Below are positions 33,875-43,808 of a DNA stretch of 47,743 nucleotides, in pieces. This DNA is from an uncultured Pseudomonadota bacterium (GTDB taxonomy: Bacteria; Pseudomonadota; Gammaproteobacteria; Burkholderiales; Methylophilaceae): assembly GCA_903846555.1 (NCBI GenBank), contig CAINBI010000092.1, forward strand, positions 1-47,743, in the 5' to 3' direction. Numbering within the stretch: the stretch's first letter is position 1; the number at the start of each line of letters is the position of its first letter. The notes under the pieces were generated by a model. It was not told the origin of the DNA, did not search any database, and saw nothing but the letters and a program-made list of their open reading frames with translations. A program made the position numbers and the translations under genes.

Positions 33875-34792
33875 ATGAATATTTTTAAACGTATCGCCAG
33901 CTTTTGCACCGTCATTTTTGGCGTGCTAATACTCACGTTTTTGCTGATACATTTGGTGCCTGGCGACCCTGTTGAAGTGATGTTAGGCGAATCGGCCAGC
34001 ACGGCAGATCGTGTCCAGTTGCGCGAAGATTTAGGCTTAAATCAGCCCTTGATTCGGCAGTTTGGCAATTACTTAAGTAAGCTGAGTGCAGCTGATTTTG
34101 GGCAATCTATTCACACCAAAACGCCGATTATCGAGCTGATTAAATCGCGTTACCCTGCCACACTTAAACTAGCTTTTTTATCGCTGATTATTGGTTTAAG
34201 CATCGGCATTCCGCTGGGTATTTACGCCGCGCTCAAAGCGGGCAAGTGGCAAGATTTAATTGTGACTCTTGTTTCAGTGCGCTTATCTGCCATGCCAGCT
34301 TTTTGGCTAGGGCCTATGCTTATGCTGATATTTGCCGTGTGGCTAGGCTGGTTGCCTGTGAGTGGTATGGAATCTAATACTTCAATTGTGCTGCCTGCCC
34401 TCACATTGGGCTTTGGTTTAAGCGCGATACTCACGCGCATGACGCGTACCAGTTTGTTAGAGGTGTTGAATGATGATTACATTCGAACCGCCCGTGCCAA
34501 AGGTTTAACCGAGCCCAATGTGATTATTCGCCATGCCTTACGCGCCGCACTTTTGCCGATTATCACCATAGTCGGTTTACAAATGGGCAGCTTATTAGCC
34601 GGCACCGTGATTACCGAAACGATTTTTAGTTGGGATGGCATCGGCCGATTATTGGTAGAAAGCATAGAAAAACGCGATTATCCTGTCACGCAAGCTTGTG
34701 TTTTGGTGGTTGCGCTCAGTTATGTATTGGTGAATTTATTCACGGATATACTCTACCGTTTTGCCGACCCGCGCGTGAAGTTTGCGAGTTAA
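33875..34792 (+). CDS. Peptide ABC transporter permease (DppB/OppB family)
   Basis: This 305-residue inner-membrane permease begins FKRIASFCTVIFGVLILTFL with the conserved LIHLVPGDPVEVMLGESAS. It has about six membrane helices and the EAA cytoplasmic loop DDYIRTARAKGLTEPNVIIR, then the C-terminal helix block. It pairs with the next gene to form the channel for the lipoprotein-bound peptide. The gene starts 30 bp after the paired palindrome, which separates it from the upstream genes. Confidence 0.93.
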   Translation: MNIFKRIASFCTVIFGVLILTFLLIHLVPGDPVEVMLGESASTADRVQLREDLGLNQPLIRQFGNYLSKLSAADFGQSIHTKTPIIELIKSRYPATLKLAFLSLIIGLSIGIPLGIYAALKAGKWQDLIVTLVSVRLSAMPAFWLGPMLMLIFAVWLGWLPVSGMESNTSIVLPALTLGFGLSAILTRMTRTSLLEVLNDDYIRTARAKGLTEPNVIIRHALRAALLPIITIVGLQMGSLLAGTVITETIFSWDGIGRLLVESIEKRDYPVTQACVLVVALSYVLVNLFTDILYRFADPRVKFAS

Positions 34793-34794
34793 GC

Positions 34795-35589
34795 ATGATT
34801 AAAAAACTATCGTTTTTGATATTAGGTTTTTGGATGGTTGCCGTGTTGGCAGGGCGGTTATTGCAGCTTAGCCCCAATCAAATTGATTTGAATGCTATTT
34901 TGAGTTTGCCCAACGCGCATTACTTACTGGGCGCAGATGACCTAGGCCGCAGCATTTTAGCTAGATTATTGCGCGGCGTGGAAGTGTCATTTACGGTGGC
35001 AATTGTTGTTACGCTGGTGACCATGACTATTGGCGTTTTTGTTGGCCTTATTGCGGGGTTTTTTGGTGGAAAAGTTGATCGCTTATTGATGCAAATCACC
35101 GATATTTTTTTAGCATTTCCGGGTATTTTATTAGCGATTGCCTTTGCAGCAGTCTTAGGCCCGGGGCTGGTCAATTTGATGATTGCGCTTTGTATCACTG
35201 GTTGGGTGAGCTACGCAAGACTAACGCGCGGCCAAACCCTAAGTTTGCGAAATCGCCAACATGTGCAAGCGGCAGAATCACTTGGTGCTAGCGTGCCGCG
35301 ACTAATTATTAAACATATTTTGCCATTGTTAGCCTCAATTTTAGTGGTAGAAGCGACTTATAGTTTAGCCAGCGTGATGATCGCCGAGGCGAGTTTGTCA
35401 TTTTTAGGCTTGGGCATACAAAGCCCAAATGCCTCGTGGGGGGCAATGCTGCGTGATGGTGTACGATACATGCTGGTGGCGCCGCATTATGTGTTAATTG
35501 TTGGTTTAAGCTTGATGAGTTTGATTTTAGCGATTAACCTAGGCGGCGATTATCTGCGTGATAAGTTCGATGTTAGAACGGAAAAGTAA
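34795..35589 (+). CDS. Peptide ABC transporter permease (DppC/OppC family)
   Basis: From ATG at 34795, two bases after the previous stop codon, it has 264 residues; a longer in-frame extension inside the DppB gene is out of keeping with the family. It has an N-terminal helix, then LGADDLGRSILARLLRGVE (the OppC signature), five further helices and the EAA loop VQAAESLGASVPRLIIKHIL. It is the partner of the DppB-like permease. No dppD/dppF-type ATPase gene follows, so the ATPase must be shared with another locus. Confidence 0.93.
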   Translation: MIKKLSFLILGFWMVAVLAGRLLQLSPNQIDLNAILSLPNAHYLLGADDLGRSILARLLRGVEVSFTVAIVVTLVTMTIGVFVGLIAGFFGGKVDRLLMQITDIFLAFPGILLAIAFAAVLGPGLVNLMIALCITGWVSYARLTRGQTLSLRNRQHVQAAESLGASVPRLIIKHILPLLASILVVEATYSLASVMIAEASLSFLGLGIQSPNASWGAMLRDGVRYMLVAPHYVLIVGLSLMSLILAINLGGDYLRDKFDVRTEK

Positions 35590-35649
35590 GGTTTTAATTA
35601 GTAAGTTGTTAAGCATAATTTGTTAAATATAAGCGGTTAAAGGTAAAGC

Positions 35650-36696
35650 ATGTCATTAGGTCCCATTATGTTAGATGTTGTCGGCACAGAACTTAACGCC
35701 GATGACGTCCGTCGTTTACAGCACCCGCTAGTGGGTGGCGTTATTTTATTTAAACGCAACTTCATTAATAACGCCCAATTAGATGCTCTGACAGCCAGTA
35801 TCCATGCGGTTCGCAGCCCACCTTTATTGATTGCAGTAGACCATGAAGGCGGCCGTGTACAACGTTTTAGAGAAGGCTTTACTAAAATCCCAGCCATGCG
35901 CGAATTTGGTAAAATTTGGGACACTAATCCAAAAAAAGCCAAAGAACTGGTCACCGAAGCTGGCTGGATTTTAGCCGCAGAACTGCGCGCCCACGGTGTT
36001 GATTTTAGTTTTACACCCGTATTAGATATGGATTATGGCGAAAGCTTGGTGATAGGTGATAGAGCCTTTCATTTGAACCCGCAAGCCATTAGCGATTTAG
36101 CTTTTGCCCTGATGCAAGGTCTTAAAAAAGGCGGCATGCCAGCGGTTGGCAAGCATTTTCCTGGACATGGTTTTGTCGTCGCCGATTCTCATGTGAGCAT
36201 GCCAGTCGATGATAGGGAATTCGATCAAATCGCCCAGCACGACATGCAACCTTTTAGAATGCTGATTGATGATGGCATACAAGCCATTATGCCAGCGCAT
36301 GTGATTTACCCTAAAGTAGACGATAAGCCTGCGGGATTTTCTCCGCGATGGCTGCAAAAAATATTACGCGAGCGCTTAGGCTTTAATGGCGTCATTTTTA
36401 GCGATGATTTAAGTATGGAAGCCGCAACCGCCGGCGGAGATGTGACCACGCGTGCCTTGGCTGCACTGAACGCAGGTTGTGACATGGTCTTATTATGTAA
36501 TCAACCCGCCATGTTAGATGAACTGCTTGCCAACCTGAAATGGACGATTTCGGCGCAAAGCATTAGCCGTTTAGCACGCATGCATGGGCAAAAGCACCCG
36601 CTTAGCTTAGATACTTTGCATGAAAGCGCAGAGTTTGTGCGCGCGGTGCATAGGGTAGCGCAGGTGGGGTTAGTGGAAGGCGAATTGTTTGTTTAA
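35650..36696 (+). CDS. nagZ: Beta-N-acetylhexosaminidase NagZ
   Basis: This family-3 glycosidase removes GlcNAc from 1,6-anhydro-muropeptides in the cytoplasm during cell-wall recycling. The 348 residues contain DHEGGRVQRFREGFTKIP, then AVGKHFPGHGFVVADSH (the catalytic-loop His of bacterial NagZ) and the nucleophile Asp in GVIFSDDLSMEAA. There is no signal peptide. It lies 60 bp after the peptide permease pair, giving a set of murein-peptide-related genes. Confidence 0.95.
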   Translation: MSLGPIMLDVVGTELNADDVRRLQHPLVGGVILFKRNFINNAQLDALTASIHAVRSPPLLIAVDHEGGRVQRFREGFTKIPAMREFGKIWDTNPKKAKELVTEAGWILAAELRAHGVDFSFTPVLDMDYGESLVIGDRAFHLNPQAISDLAFALMQGLKKGGMPAVGKHFPGHGFVVADSHVSMPVDDREFDQIAQHDMQPFRMLIDDGIQAIMPAHVIYPKVDDKPAGFSPRWLQKILRERLGFNGVIFSDDLSMEAATAGGDVTTRALAALNAGCDMVLLCNQPAMLDELLANLKWTISAQSISRLARMHGQKHPLSLDTLHESAEFVRAVHRVAQVGLVEGELFV

Positions 36697-36812
36697 TGAA
36701 AATTAAGCCAAGAATATGCAGATTTTAACTATTTATTACTTGAAACTTATTTGCTTAGTCGCTATCTTAATGAATGTTATACAAAGTATTTTTACTAAAA
36801 AAGGAATTAACA

Positions 36813-37502
36813 ATGTTTGATAATGATCAAGTATTAGGCCGTTCAGAATCGGCTCAACAGGTGACGAATAAAGTCTTGCGTAATACCTATGCGCTGTTAG
36901 GTTTAACTCTTATTCCAACGGTTATCGGCGCGTTAATGGGTATGAGTATGAACTTTGTGTTTGCACAACAACACCCGTTTATTTTCGCAATTGGTGCAAT
37001 GGCCGTGATCTACGGAATGTTTGCGGCAATTACCGCTAATCGTAATAGTAGTATTGGCGTGGTTTTACTTTTAGGCTTAACCTTTTTATTAGGCTTATTG
37101 CTAGGCCCAATTTTGCAACATGCTTTGCATTTACGTAATGGTGCTCAAATCGTTGGCTTAGCGGCAGGTGGCACAGGCATTATCTTTTTAACACTTGCTG
37201 GCATTGCAACAACTACCAAAAAAGACTTTAGCTTTATGGGTAAATTCTTATTAGTGGGTATTATTTTGCTGATTGTGGCTTTATTTGCCAATATGTTTTT
37301 GCAAATTCCAGCATTTGCACTGGCTTTATCAGCAATCGGTGTGCTACTTTTTTCAGGCTTCATTTTGTATGACGTGAGCCGCATTGTGAATGGTGGCGAA
37401 ACCAATTATGTGATGGCGACACTTGGTCTTTACATGAGTATTTACAACTTGTTTACTAGCTTGCTTCAGTTGTTGATGGGCTTAATGGGCGGTAATGATT
37501 AA
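36813..37502 (+). CDS. Bax inhibitor-1/YccA family membrane protein
   Basis: Start ATG at 36813 (MFDNDQVLGRSESAQQ) is chosen because GGA lies 7-10 nt upstream and this is the usual beta-proteobacterial start. The 229 residues carry seven hydrophobic segments with short loops, including GTGIIFLTLAGIATTTKKDF, the conserved region of BI-1 proteins, and the acidic FILYDVSRIVNGGETNY. Members act as pH-sensitive Ca2+ leak channels in some bacteria or inhibit FtsH (YccA). The function here is not determined. An intrinsic terminator follows. Confidence 0.9.
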   Translation: MFDNDQVLGRSESAQQVTNKVLRNTYALLGLTLIPTVIGALMGMSMNFVFAQQHPFIFAIGAMAVIYGMFAAITANRNSSIGVVLLLGLTFLLGLLLGPILQHALHLRNGAQIVGLAAGGTGIIFLTLAGIATTTKKDFSFMGKFLLVGIILLIVALFANMFLQIPAFALALSAIGVLLFSGFILYDVSRIVNGGETNYVMATLGLYMSIYNLFTSLLQLLMGLMGGND

Positions 37503-37526
37503 GTTTATTTAGCAAGACTGTAGTTT

Positions 37527-37557
37527 TAAAAAGCCGACTTAAAGTCGGCTTTTTTAT
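37527..37557 (+). terminator. Intrinsic terminator after the BI-1 gene
   Basis: AAAAAGCCGACTT, AA, then AGTCGGCTTTTTT gives a 9-11-bp stem with a T run on the plus strand, about 25 nt after the stop. The A run makes it usable from the minus strand too, where tadA ends nearby. A short TTGTTTTAGGCTAG tandem duplication follows at about 37568-37595. Confidence 0.85.
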
Positions 37558-37608
37558 GGCTACTGATTATTTTAGGCTAGTTGTTTTAGGCTAGTTGTTT
37601 TAGATTAA

Positions 37609-38133
<525 letters not shown>

Positions 38134-38247
38134 TTATTATTTTTGAGTTGAATTCTTCACTGATTATTTTAAATTTAAAAGGGTTGAAGCTATCTAAACA
38201 TGCGATTCTGCAGCCTGTAATATTAATCAATAACTGATTAAAACCAT

Positions 38248-38703
38248 TTAGTCCTGCGGCTGTTTTTCACTCCAGCGGATAAGCACATACAGCAAGCCCA
38301 TCATAAACGCACCGCCCACCCACATGCCAATTTCTTCAAATGTAGGTGAGGCGTCTTGCACTGGCATGACGATTAGTTTGCGTAGAAATAAGACCAACAC
38401 CACTTCAATAAAGGTTTCGACCACTAATTTGCTACCATTTAAGTAGCGAATTTCTGCGGATATTAATGCGGAAATTGACCACAGTAACATCAGCGTACCC
38501 AAAGCATGCAAAAAGCCATGCACAAGATTATGGGCGTAAGCGGCTTCTTGTACATCTTTAAAGAACAGCCAAGTAAACATAATAACTGCGGTGGCAAGCG
38601 CCAGCCCGATGACAATGTGTGCAATGCCATTGAGCCAGAGCATGGCTCTAATTGCAATTTTGTTAAGTGCCGCAAATTCATCTGGTAATTGGTCTTGGGA
38701 CAT
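38248..38703 (-). CDS. psiE: PsiE-family (phosphate-starvation-inducible) membrane protein
   Basis: This 151-residue protein has four hydrophobic helices (about 27-48, 64-84, 95-112 and 129-145) with the PsiE-type LVHGFLHALGTLMLLWSISA and a VVETFIEVVLVLFLRKLIVM stretch. The family name comes from E. coli psiE, whose biochemical role is unknown. It could be transcribed with tadA (123-bp gap, no terminator seen). Confidence 0.8.
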   Translation of the reverse strand: MSQDQLPDEFAALNKIAIRAMLWLNGIAHIVIGLALATAVIMFTWLFFKDVQEAAYAHNLVHGFLHALGTLMLLWSISALISAEIRYLNGSKLVVETFIEVVLVLFLRKLIVMPVQDASPTFEEIGMWVGGAFMMGLLYVLIRWSEKQPQD

Positions 38704-38761
38704 AATTGAGTGCCTTAAGTATGTGAAATGTAAAAAAATAATAGTGAAGTGCTAAACATTA

Positions 38762-39052
38762 TCACCCTAATAAATCCTCTAAGGTGAGTGGCGCTATTTT
38801 TTCTGGCAGCCATTTTTGTGCTTTACCACCTTTGCTACGCCAAGCTAAATAGCTGATCACTTCAGGTTTAGGTTTGGCCTCGCGTTTAATCACTAATTCG
38901 CCTGTAGTAGCAAATCTCGGCCAGTTTTTTTTGGGTAGGGAGCCGACACCCAATCTGGCAATATGCGCTTGTAATTTAGCGTGCATATCTGGCACGGTAA
39001 GCACATCTTGCCCAGATAAAATGCCCGAAGTACGAGGTGCTAAGTTAAGCAA
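38762..39052 (-). CDS. Hypothetical 96-aa protein
   Basis: The ORF starts with TTG (LNLAPRTSGILSGQDVLTVP as read, initiator Met) and ends PEKIAPLTLEDLLG. It is basic, with the distinct stretch FATTGELVIKREAKPKPEVI. I do not recognise the family. An in-frame ATG 54 nt further in is an alternative start, and an in-frame stop lies just upstream, so it could be the 3' part of a decayed longer gene. It is followed by psiE after 58 bp on the same strand. Confidence 0.5.
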   Translation of the reverse strand: MLNLAPRTSGILSGQDVLTVPDMHAKLQAHIARLGVGSLPKKNWPRFATTGELVIKREAKPKPEVISYLAWRSKGGKAQKWLPEKIAPLTLEDLLG

Positions 39053-39202
39053 GTTGGCTTAGTGCTGTAGCCATCCACGGGCGACCCATCGCCATGTGCG
39101 CCGATAGAAATGTCTGCTCAGGCCATCCGTGGCGGCATAAGCTGGAGAAGTTTAAAGGTAAAGACGTAGCACAGCAGCTTGGCGTAATTCATCAAGTGGG
39201 TG

Positions 39203-39982
39203 TTAAAGCTTTAAAACTTGCTGCCTTTTAAGAGCTAGCAATGGCAAGGTTGAATAATTCTCCGCTATTTCTTGCATGATAACCTCACCTTCGCATGGCT
39301 TTAAGTGGGTCACTAAAACGTTAGTAAGATCTGGTAGCTTCGATAGGTCTAGCTTACCAAGCTCAGTCGCCAGCATAGACGGGCATAGATGCTTAGATAA
39401 CTTAGCAAGCTCAAATTCACTATTGCTAAACGCTGTTTCGATGATAAGGAATTTCAGATTAGTTATTTTGTTTACTTCAACCCATAGCGCATCGCAAACC
39501 GTGGTGTCACCTGTAAATACAAAGCTATTTTTACCGCTATCTACATGATAACCAACGGCGGGTACCACATGATTAGCTGGTAATGGTGTAATTTTACGGC
39601 CATTAAGCTCCACAAATTCACCCAACTTCACTTCGTTATAGCGCAAAATTGGCTGGACTGCGTCTGGAATGCAATTGAAATCTGGCCATACTTTCCAATT
39701 AAAAATATGTGTGCGTAATGTTTCTAAAGTCTCTTTAGTGGCATATACGGTGACAGGCTTTTCGCGAAACCCTATGACAGTATCAAGCAATAGTGGTAGG
39801 CAGGCAATATGGTCTAAATGCGAGTGGGTAATGAAGATATGGTCGACCGCTAGAAGTTCATCCATCTCTAAATCGCCAACGCCTGTACCTGCGTCAATTA
39901 AAATATCATGGTCCACAAGCATCGATGTGGTGCGGAAATCTCCGCCTATACCACCGCTACATCCGAGTATTTTTATTTGCAT
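39203..39982 (-). CDS. MBL-fold metallohydrolase (class II cyclic-nucleotide phosphodiesterase-like)
   Basis: This 259-residue cytoplasmic protein has the metallo-beta-lactamase fold. The metal site HSHLDHIACLPLLLD fits HxHxDH as in class II cAMP phosphodiesterases; it also has the N-terminal LGCSGGIGGDFRTTSMLVD, NHVVPAVGYHVD, FVFTGDTTVCDALW and a C-terminal VLVTHLKPCEGE with the last His. The substrate may be a cyclic nucleotide or another phosphodiester; this cannot be told by eye. Confidence 0.85.
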   Translation of the reverse strand: MQIKILGCSGGIGGDFRTTSMLVDHDILIDAGTGVGDLEMDELLAVDHIFITHSHLDHIACLPLLLDTVIGFREKPVTVYATKETLETLRTHIFNWKVWPDFNCIPDAVQPILRYNEVKLGEFVELNGRKITPLPANHVVPAVGYHVDSGKNSFVFTGDTTVCDALWVEVNKITNLKFLIIETAFSNSEFELAKLSKHLCPSMLATELGKLDLSKLPDLTNVLVTHLKPCEGEVIMQEIAENYSTLPLLALKRQQVLKL

Positions 39983-40447
39983 ACTGATTTATTTCGTCTC
40001 AAAAGTATAGACATCATCCCAGTCGTTGCTAGGTGGATTTTGTCTAAAATGGGTAATACGTTTTATATAGAGATCATACACATAACGCTGTGTTTCAAGT
40101 TTTTGTAAATTGACCAATTGCATTTCAGCAACATCCTAGTTTTGTTCACGTTAGAGTGTGAGCGCTTCATGATAGAGTTTCAAGCTGTTTGACAGCTTTG
40201 ATTGTAAGGTCGTCTAGCAAGTCAGCGTTTAGTTTCCGTACAAAAACCTACAAATGATTATTTAGTTCTGCTTTTTTACGCTTCTTTGTACGTATTGTAA
40301 AGCGACCAAATGACACTCTATGCGCTTGCAATACGCTTAATTCAACCTTCTAGGCTTTTTACGCCTATTGTTGGCGCATACTGTCCAATAACATGTTATA
40401 AGCTTAGCTTATTGCACTTCAACCTTAAAACGATCTAGCTCATTAAA
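39983..40447. other. 465-bp intergenic region before mutS
   Basis: This divergent gap should hold promoters for the MBL gene and mutS. I see a small inverted repeat AAGCTGT-TTG-ACAGCTT at 40182-40198, possibly an operator or a weak hairpin, and scattered AT-rich tracts. No gene, tRNA or terminator is visible. Confidence 0.4.
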
Positions 40448-43051
40448 TTGATTTCAAAAGAAAAAGACATTAAACCAACAGCGTCAGACAATCACACGCC
40501 GATGATGAAGCAGTATCATGGCCTTAAAGCACAGCATCCTGATATGTTGTTGTTTTATCGAATGGGCGATTTTTACGAGCTGTTTTTTGAGGATGCAGAA
40601 AAGGCTTCGCGCTTACTTGGCATCACCTTAACGCATCGCGGTAGTAGTAATGGTCAGCCGATTAAAATGGCGGGTGTGCCTTATCATGCGGCTGAAGGAT
40701 ATTTAGCTAAGTTAGCTAAACTGGGCGAAGCCGTGGCCATTTGTGAGCAGGTGGGTGACCCATCCACCAGTAAAGGCCCGGTTGATAGGCAGGTTACGCG
40801 TATTTTAACGCCAGGCACTTTAACTGATACTGCGCTGCTAGATGAGTCGCGCGATAATCAGTTACTGAGTATTTATCAGGCTGATGGTGTGATTGGTTTG
40901 GCACGTTTGAATTTAGCCTCTGGCGCGTTTATTTTAAGCGAAATTGCTATTGGACTCTTGGCGCAAGAAATTGAGCGTATTGCGCCTAGCGAAATCTTGC
41001 TGGCTGACGATTTTCAGCATTCGGCAATGAGTGCCAGTAAAATTACAAAAAAACGTTTAAGCCCGTGGCAATTTGATTTTGATAGTGCCTTTAATACGCT
41101 GACCAAACAACTCAATACTTACGACCTGAATGGGTTCGGTTGCGCTGATTTGAAGCCAGCAATCAGTGCAGCAGGCGCATTGCTCGATTACGTGAAGCAT
41201 ACGCAACGCACGGCATTACCGCACATCAACGCAATGAGCGTTGAAGCGACCAGCGCTTACCTTCAGTTAGACGCCGCCACACGCCGTAACTTAGAAATTG
41301 ACATGACCTTGCGTGGTGAGGCATCGCCCACCTTGTATTCCTTACTCAACACCACACAAACTGCAATGGGCGCACGCTTGTTGCGGCATTGGCTGCATCA
41401 TCCTTTGCAAGACCGTAATTTGGTGATTAAACGGCATGAAGCCATCGCCGAATTGATTCAGGCCGATCGTATTTCATCGCTCAACCAAGCACTGAAAGCA
41501 ATTGGCGATATAGAGCGGATTACCGCAAGAATTGCTTTAAAAACTGCGAGGCCACGCGATTTGTCTGGCTTGGCGATGAGCTTGCAGCAATTGCCATTAT
41601 TGCAAATGCAGTTGCAAGACCTGCAAATGAGTTTATTGCAAACGCTAGGATCTAGCTTAACTTCACCTAATGCCGTTGTTAGCCTACTCACCACGGCTAT
41701 TCAGCCCGAACCAAGTACGGTGTTACGTGAAGGCGGCGTGATTGCGGATGGCTATGATGCGGAATTAGATGAATTGCGCGCATTGCAAAATAATCATGGT
41801 GAATTTTTACTGCAATATGAAGCGGCTGAAAAAGAGCGCACTGGCATTAGTCATTTAAAAGTCGAGTACAACAGCGTACATGGTTTTTATATTGAAATGA
41901 GCCGCAGCCAAGCAGAGAGCGCCCCGGCAGAATATAGGCGCCGACAAACGCTGAAAAATGTAGAGCGTTTTATTACGCCAGAATTAAAAGCCTTTGAAGA
42001 TAAAGTGCTCAGTGCTAATGACCGTGCATTGGCGCGTGAAAAGATGCTTTATGCAGCGGTGTTGGAATTATTATTGCCGTTTATAGCCGCACTGCAAACC
42101 AATGCTGGCGCGGTTGCTAGCCTAGATGTGCTGTGTTGTTTTGCTGAACGTGCGCTTGCTTTAAATTATGTCGCGCCAGATTTCACCACAGAAGCAGGTA
42201 TTCAAATTTTGAATGGCCGACACCCTGTTGTTGAACGGATCTCGGTAGCCGCATCAGGCCAGCCGTTTATTGCTAACGACGTGGTGCTTAATCCTTATCG
42301 CCAATTACTGCTGATTACCGGGCCTAATATGGGTGGTAAATCGACCTTTATGCGGCAAACTGCGTTGATTGTTTTGTTGGCGCATTGCGGCTGCTATGTG
42401 CCAGCAGCATCAGCTAAAATCGGTGAAATAGATCGTATTATGACGCGAATAGGTGCGTCGGATGATTTGGCTGGCGGCAGATCTACCTTTATGGTGGAGA
42501 TGACCGAGACAGCCAATATTCTACATAACGCGACTGATAAAAGCTTAGTGCTGCTCGATGAGATAGGGCGCGGCACATCCACTTTTGATGGTCTGAGTTT
42601 GGCTTGGGCGGTGGCTAAACAGCTATTGGAAAAAAATAAAGCTTATACGCTATTCGCCACACATTATTTTGAACTCACACGCATCGTCGATGAGTTTAAA
42701 TATGCCGCTAATGTGCATTTAGATGCAGTGGAGCATGGCAATAATATCGTGTTTATGCACAAGGTAGAAGAGGGGGCGGCAAACCAAAGTTATGGCCTGC
42801 AAGTAGCGCAGTTGGCGGGTATTCCTAAAAGTGTGGTGGCCGCAGCTAAACGCAAACTGGTTCAGCTTGAGAATAATCAAGTAGCGAATAATGCCGCGCA
42901 ACCAGATATGTTTATGGTGAGTGAGTCTACGGAGGATTTACCCGTACACCCAGCCATTAGCGAATTAGAAGCGATACAAGCCGATGATTTAACGCCCAAA
43001 CAAGCCTTGGATTTATTGTATAAACTTAAAGCATTAGTTGATCAGCATTGA
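40448..43051 (+). CDS. mutS: DNA mismatch repair protein MutS
   Basis: MutS recognises mismatches and small loops and recruits MutL. It has 867 residues. The mismatch-contact motif lies in [20 protein letters not shown], the connector and lever domains follow, and the ATPase has Walker [16 protein letters not shown], signature [17 protein letters not shown] and Walker [15 protein letters not shown]. Its C-terminus is the dimerisation tail. The most N-terminal start is TTG at 40448; translation of [10 protein letters not shown] then [12 protein letters not shown] aligns with E. coli MutS (MSAIENFDAHTPMMQQY), which supports this start. The ribosome-binding site is weak. Confidence 0.95.
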   Translation: MISKEKDIKPTASDNHTPMMKQYHGLKAQHPDMLLFYRMGDFYELFFEDAEKASRLLGITLTHRGSSNGQPIKMAGVPYHAAEGYLAKLAKLGEAVAICEQVGDPSTSKGPVDRQVTRILTPGTLTDTALLDESRDNQLLSIYQADGVIGLARLNLASGAFILSEIAIGLLAQEIERIAPSEILLADDFQHSAMSASKITKKRLSPWQFDFDSAFNTLTKQLNTYDLNGFGCADLKPAISAAGALLDYVKHTQRTALPHINAMSVEATSAYLQLDAATRRNLEIDMTLRGEASPTLYSLLNTTQTAMGARLLRHWLHHPLQDRNLVIKRHEAIAELIQADRISSLNQALKAIGDIERITARIALKTARPRDLSGLAMSLQQLPLLQMQLQDLQMSLLQTLGSSLTSPNAVVSLLTTAIQPEPSTVLREGGVIADGYDAELDELRALQNNHGEFLLQYEAAEKERTGISHLKVEYNSVHGFYIEMSRSQAESAPAEYRRRQTLKNVERFITPELKAFEDKVLSANDRALAREKMLYAAVLELLLPFIAALQTNAGAVASLDVLCCFAERALALNYVAPDFTTEAGIQILNGRHPVVERISVAASGQPFIANDVVLNPYRQLLLITGPNMGGKSTFMRQTALIVLLAHCGCYVPAASAKIGEIDRIMTRIGASDDLAGGRSTFMVEMTETANILHNATDKSLVLLDEIGRGTSTFDGLSLAWAVAKQLLEKNKAYTLFATHYFELTRIVDEFKYAANVHLDAVEHGNNIVFMHKVEEGAANQSYGLQVAQLAGIPKSVVAAAKRKLVQLENNQVANNAAQPDMFMVSESTEDLPVHPAISELEAIQADDLTPKQALDLLYKLKALVDQH

Positions 43052-43074
43052 GTTTAATGTAGGATTTCGACATT

Positions 43075-43105
43075 AAAAAAGCACTCAAATACGAGTGCTC
43101 TTTTT
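43075..43105. terminator. Bidirectional intrinsic terminator between mutS and slyD
   Basis: AAAAAAGCACTC, six loop bases, then GAGTGCTCTTTTT: a short GC stem with A and T runs on both sides. It ends mutS on the plus strand and slyD on the minus strand. Confidence 0.8.
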
Positions 43106-43141
43106 AGACCTACTATTACTTAAAACTAATACTTATAAATC

Positions 43142-43621
43142 CTAGTGGTGATGACCACCAGCGCCATGCACATGTTCATGCGTCACTTCTTCAGCGAGCG
43201 CCACACGCACATCTTTAACCGTAGCGGTAAATACAACACGCTCACCAGCCCATTCGTGGTTACCATCAACTACAACTTTGCCGTCAGCGATTTCTGTCAC
43301 TGTGTATAAAATGACATCGCCAGTTTCGTCTTCACCTTCAAACTGCATGCCCACTTTAAGTTCGTCTGCTGGAAAAGCACTTTCTGGTTCGATTTGTACT
43401 AACTCTTCGTCATATTCACCAAACGCATCCACGGGTTGCAAATCAACGATGACTACATCACCGATATTTTTACCGTGCATGGCTTCTTCCACTAATGGAA
43501 AAATATTGTCGTAGCCGCCGTGTAGGTAAGATACTGGTTCTGCGCTTGATTCAAGCACGTTGCCATCTACATCTTTAAGTTCATAAGTCATTGTTACTAC
43601 TGTGTTCATTGCAATTTGCAT
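43142..43621 (-). CDS. slyD: FKBP-type peptidyl-prolyl isomerase SlyD
   Basis: This 159-residue cytoplasmic chaperone/isomerase begins MQIAMNTVVTMTYELKDVDG, has the SlyD-type YLHGGYDNIFPLVEEAMHGK then the IF-domain insertion, and ends in a His-rich tail (HEHVHGAGGHHH) that in SlyD binds nickel. The tail is shorter than in E. coli SlyD. It converges with mutS. Confidence 0.93.
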   Translation of the reverse strand: MQIAMNTVVTMTYELKDVDGNVLESSAEPVSYLHGGYDNIFPLVEEAMHGKNIGDVVIVDLQPVDAFGEYDEELVQIEPESAFPADELKVGMQFEGEDETGDVILYTVTEIADGKVVVDGNHEWAGERVVFTATVKDVRVALAEEVTHEHVHGAGGHHH

Positions 43622-43808
43622 GTTGTAATCCTAAAGTGTAAATCTAGAGTGAAATTCTCTAAAGTTAAAAGCTAAATTAATTTTATAAAATTTTATGGGT
43701 AGAATTTTAATCTATTTTTCTATCCATCTCAATCAATGCAATAAGCATTAATTATGATGAATATCATCAGTAAGATTTAAGTTGTTAGTAGTTTCTAGTT
43801 TCTAGTTC

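Noticed and set aside
34630-34794. Upstream extension of the second permease
   Set aside because: The extra 55 residues lie in another frame of the first permease gene and look like shadow sequence; ATG at 34795 follows the previous stop as expected for coupled permeases.
39053-39202. Protein-like open stretches on both strands between the 96-aa ORF and the MBL gene
   Set aside because: Neither strand gives a recognisable family or a good start, and the stretch is only about 150 bp. It may be decayed sequence, but that cannot be supported.
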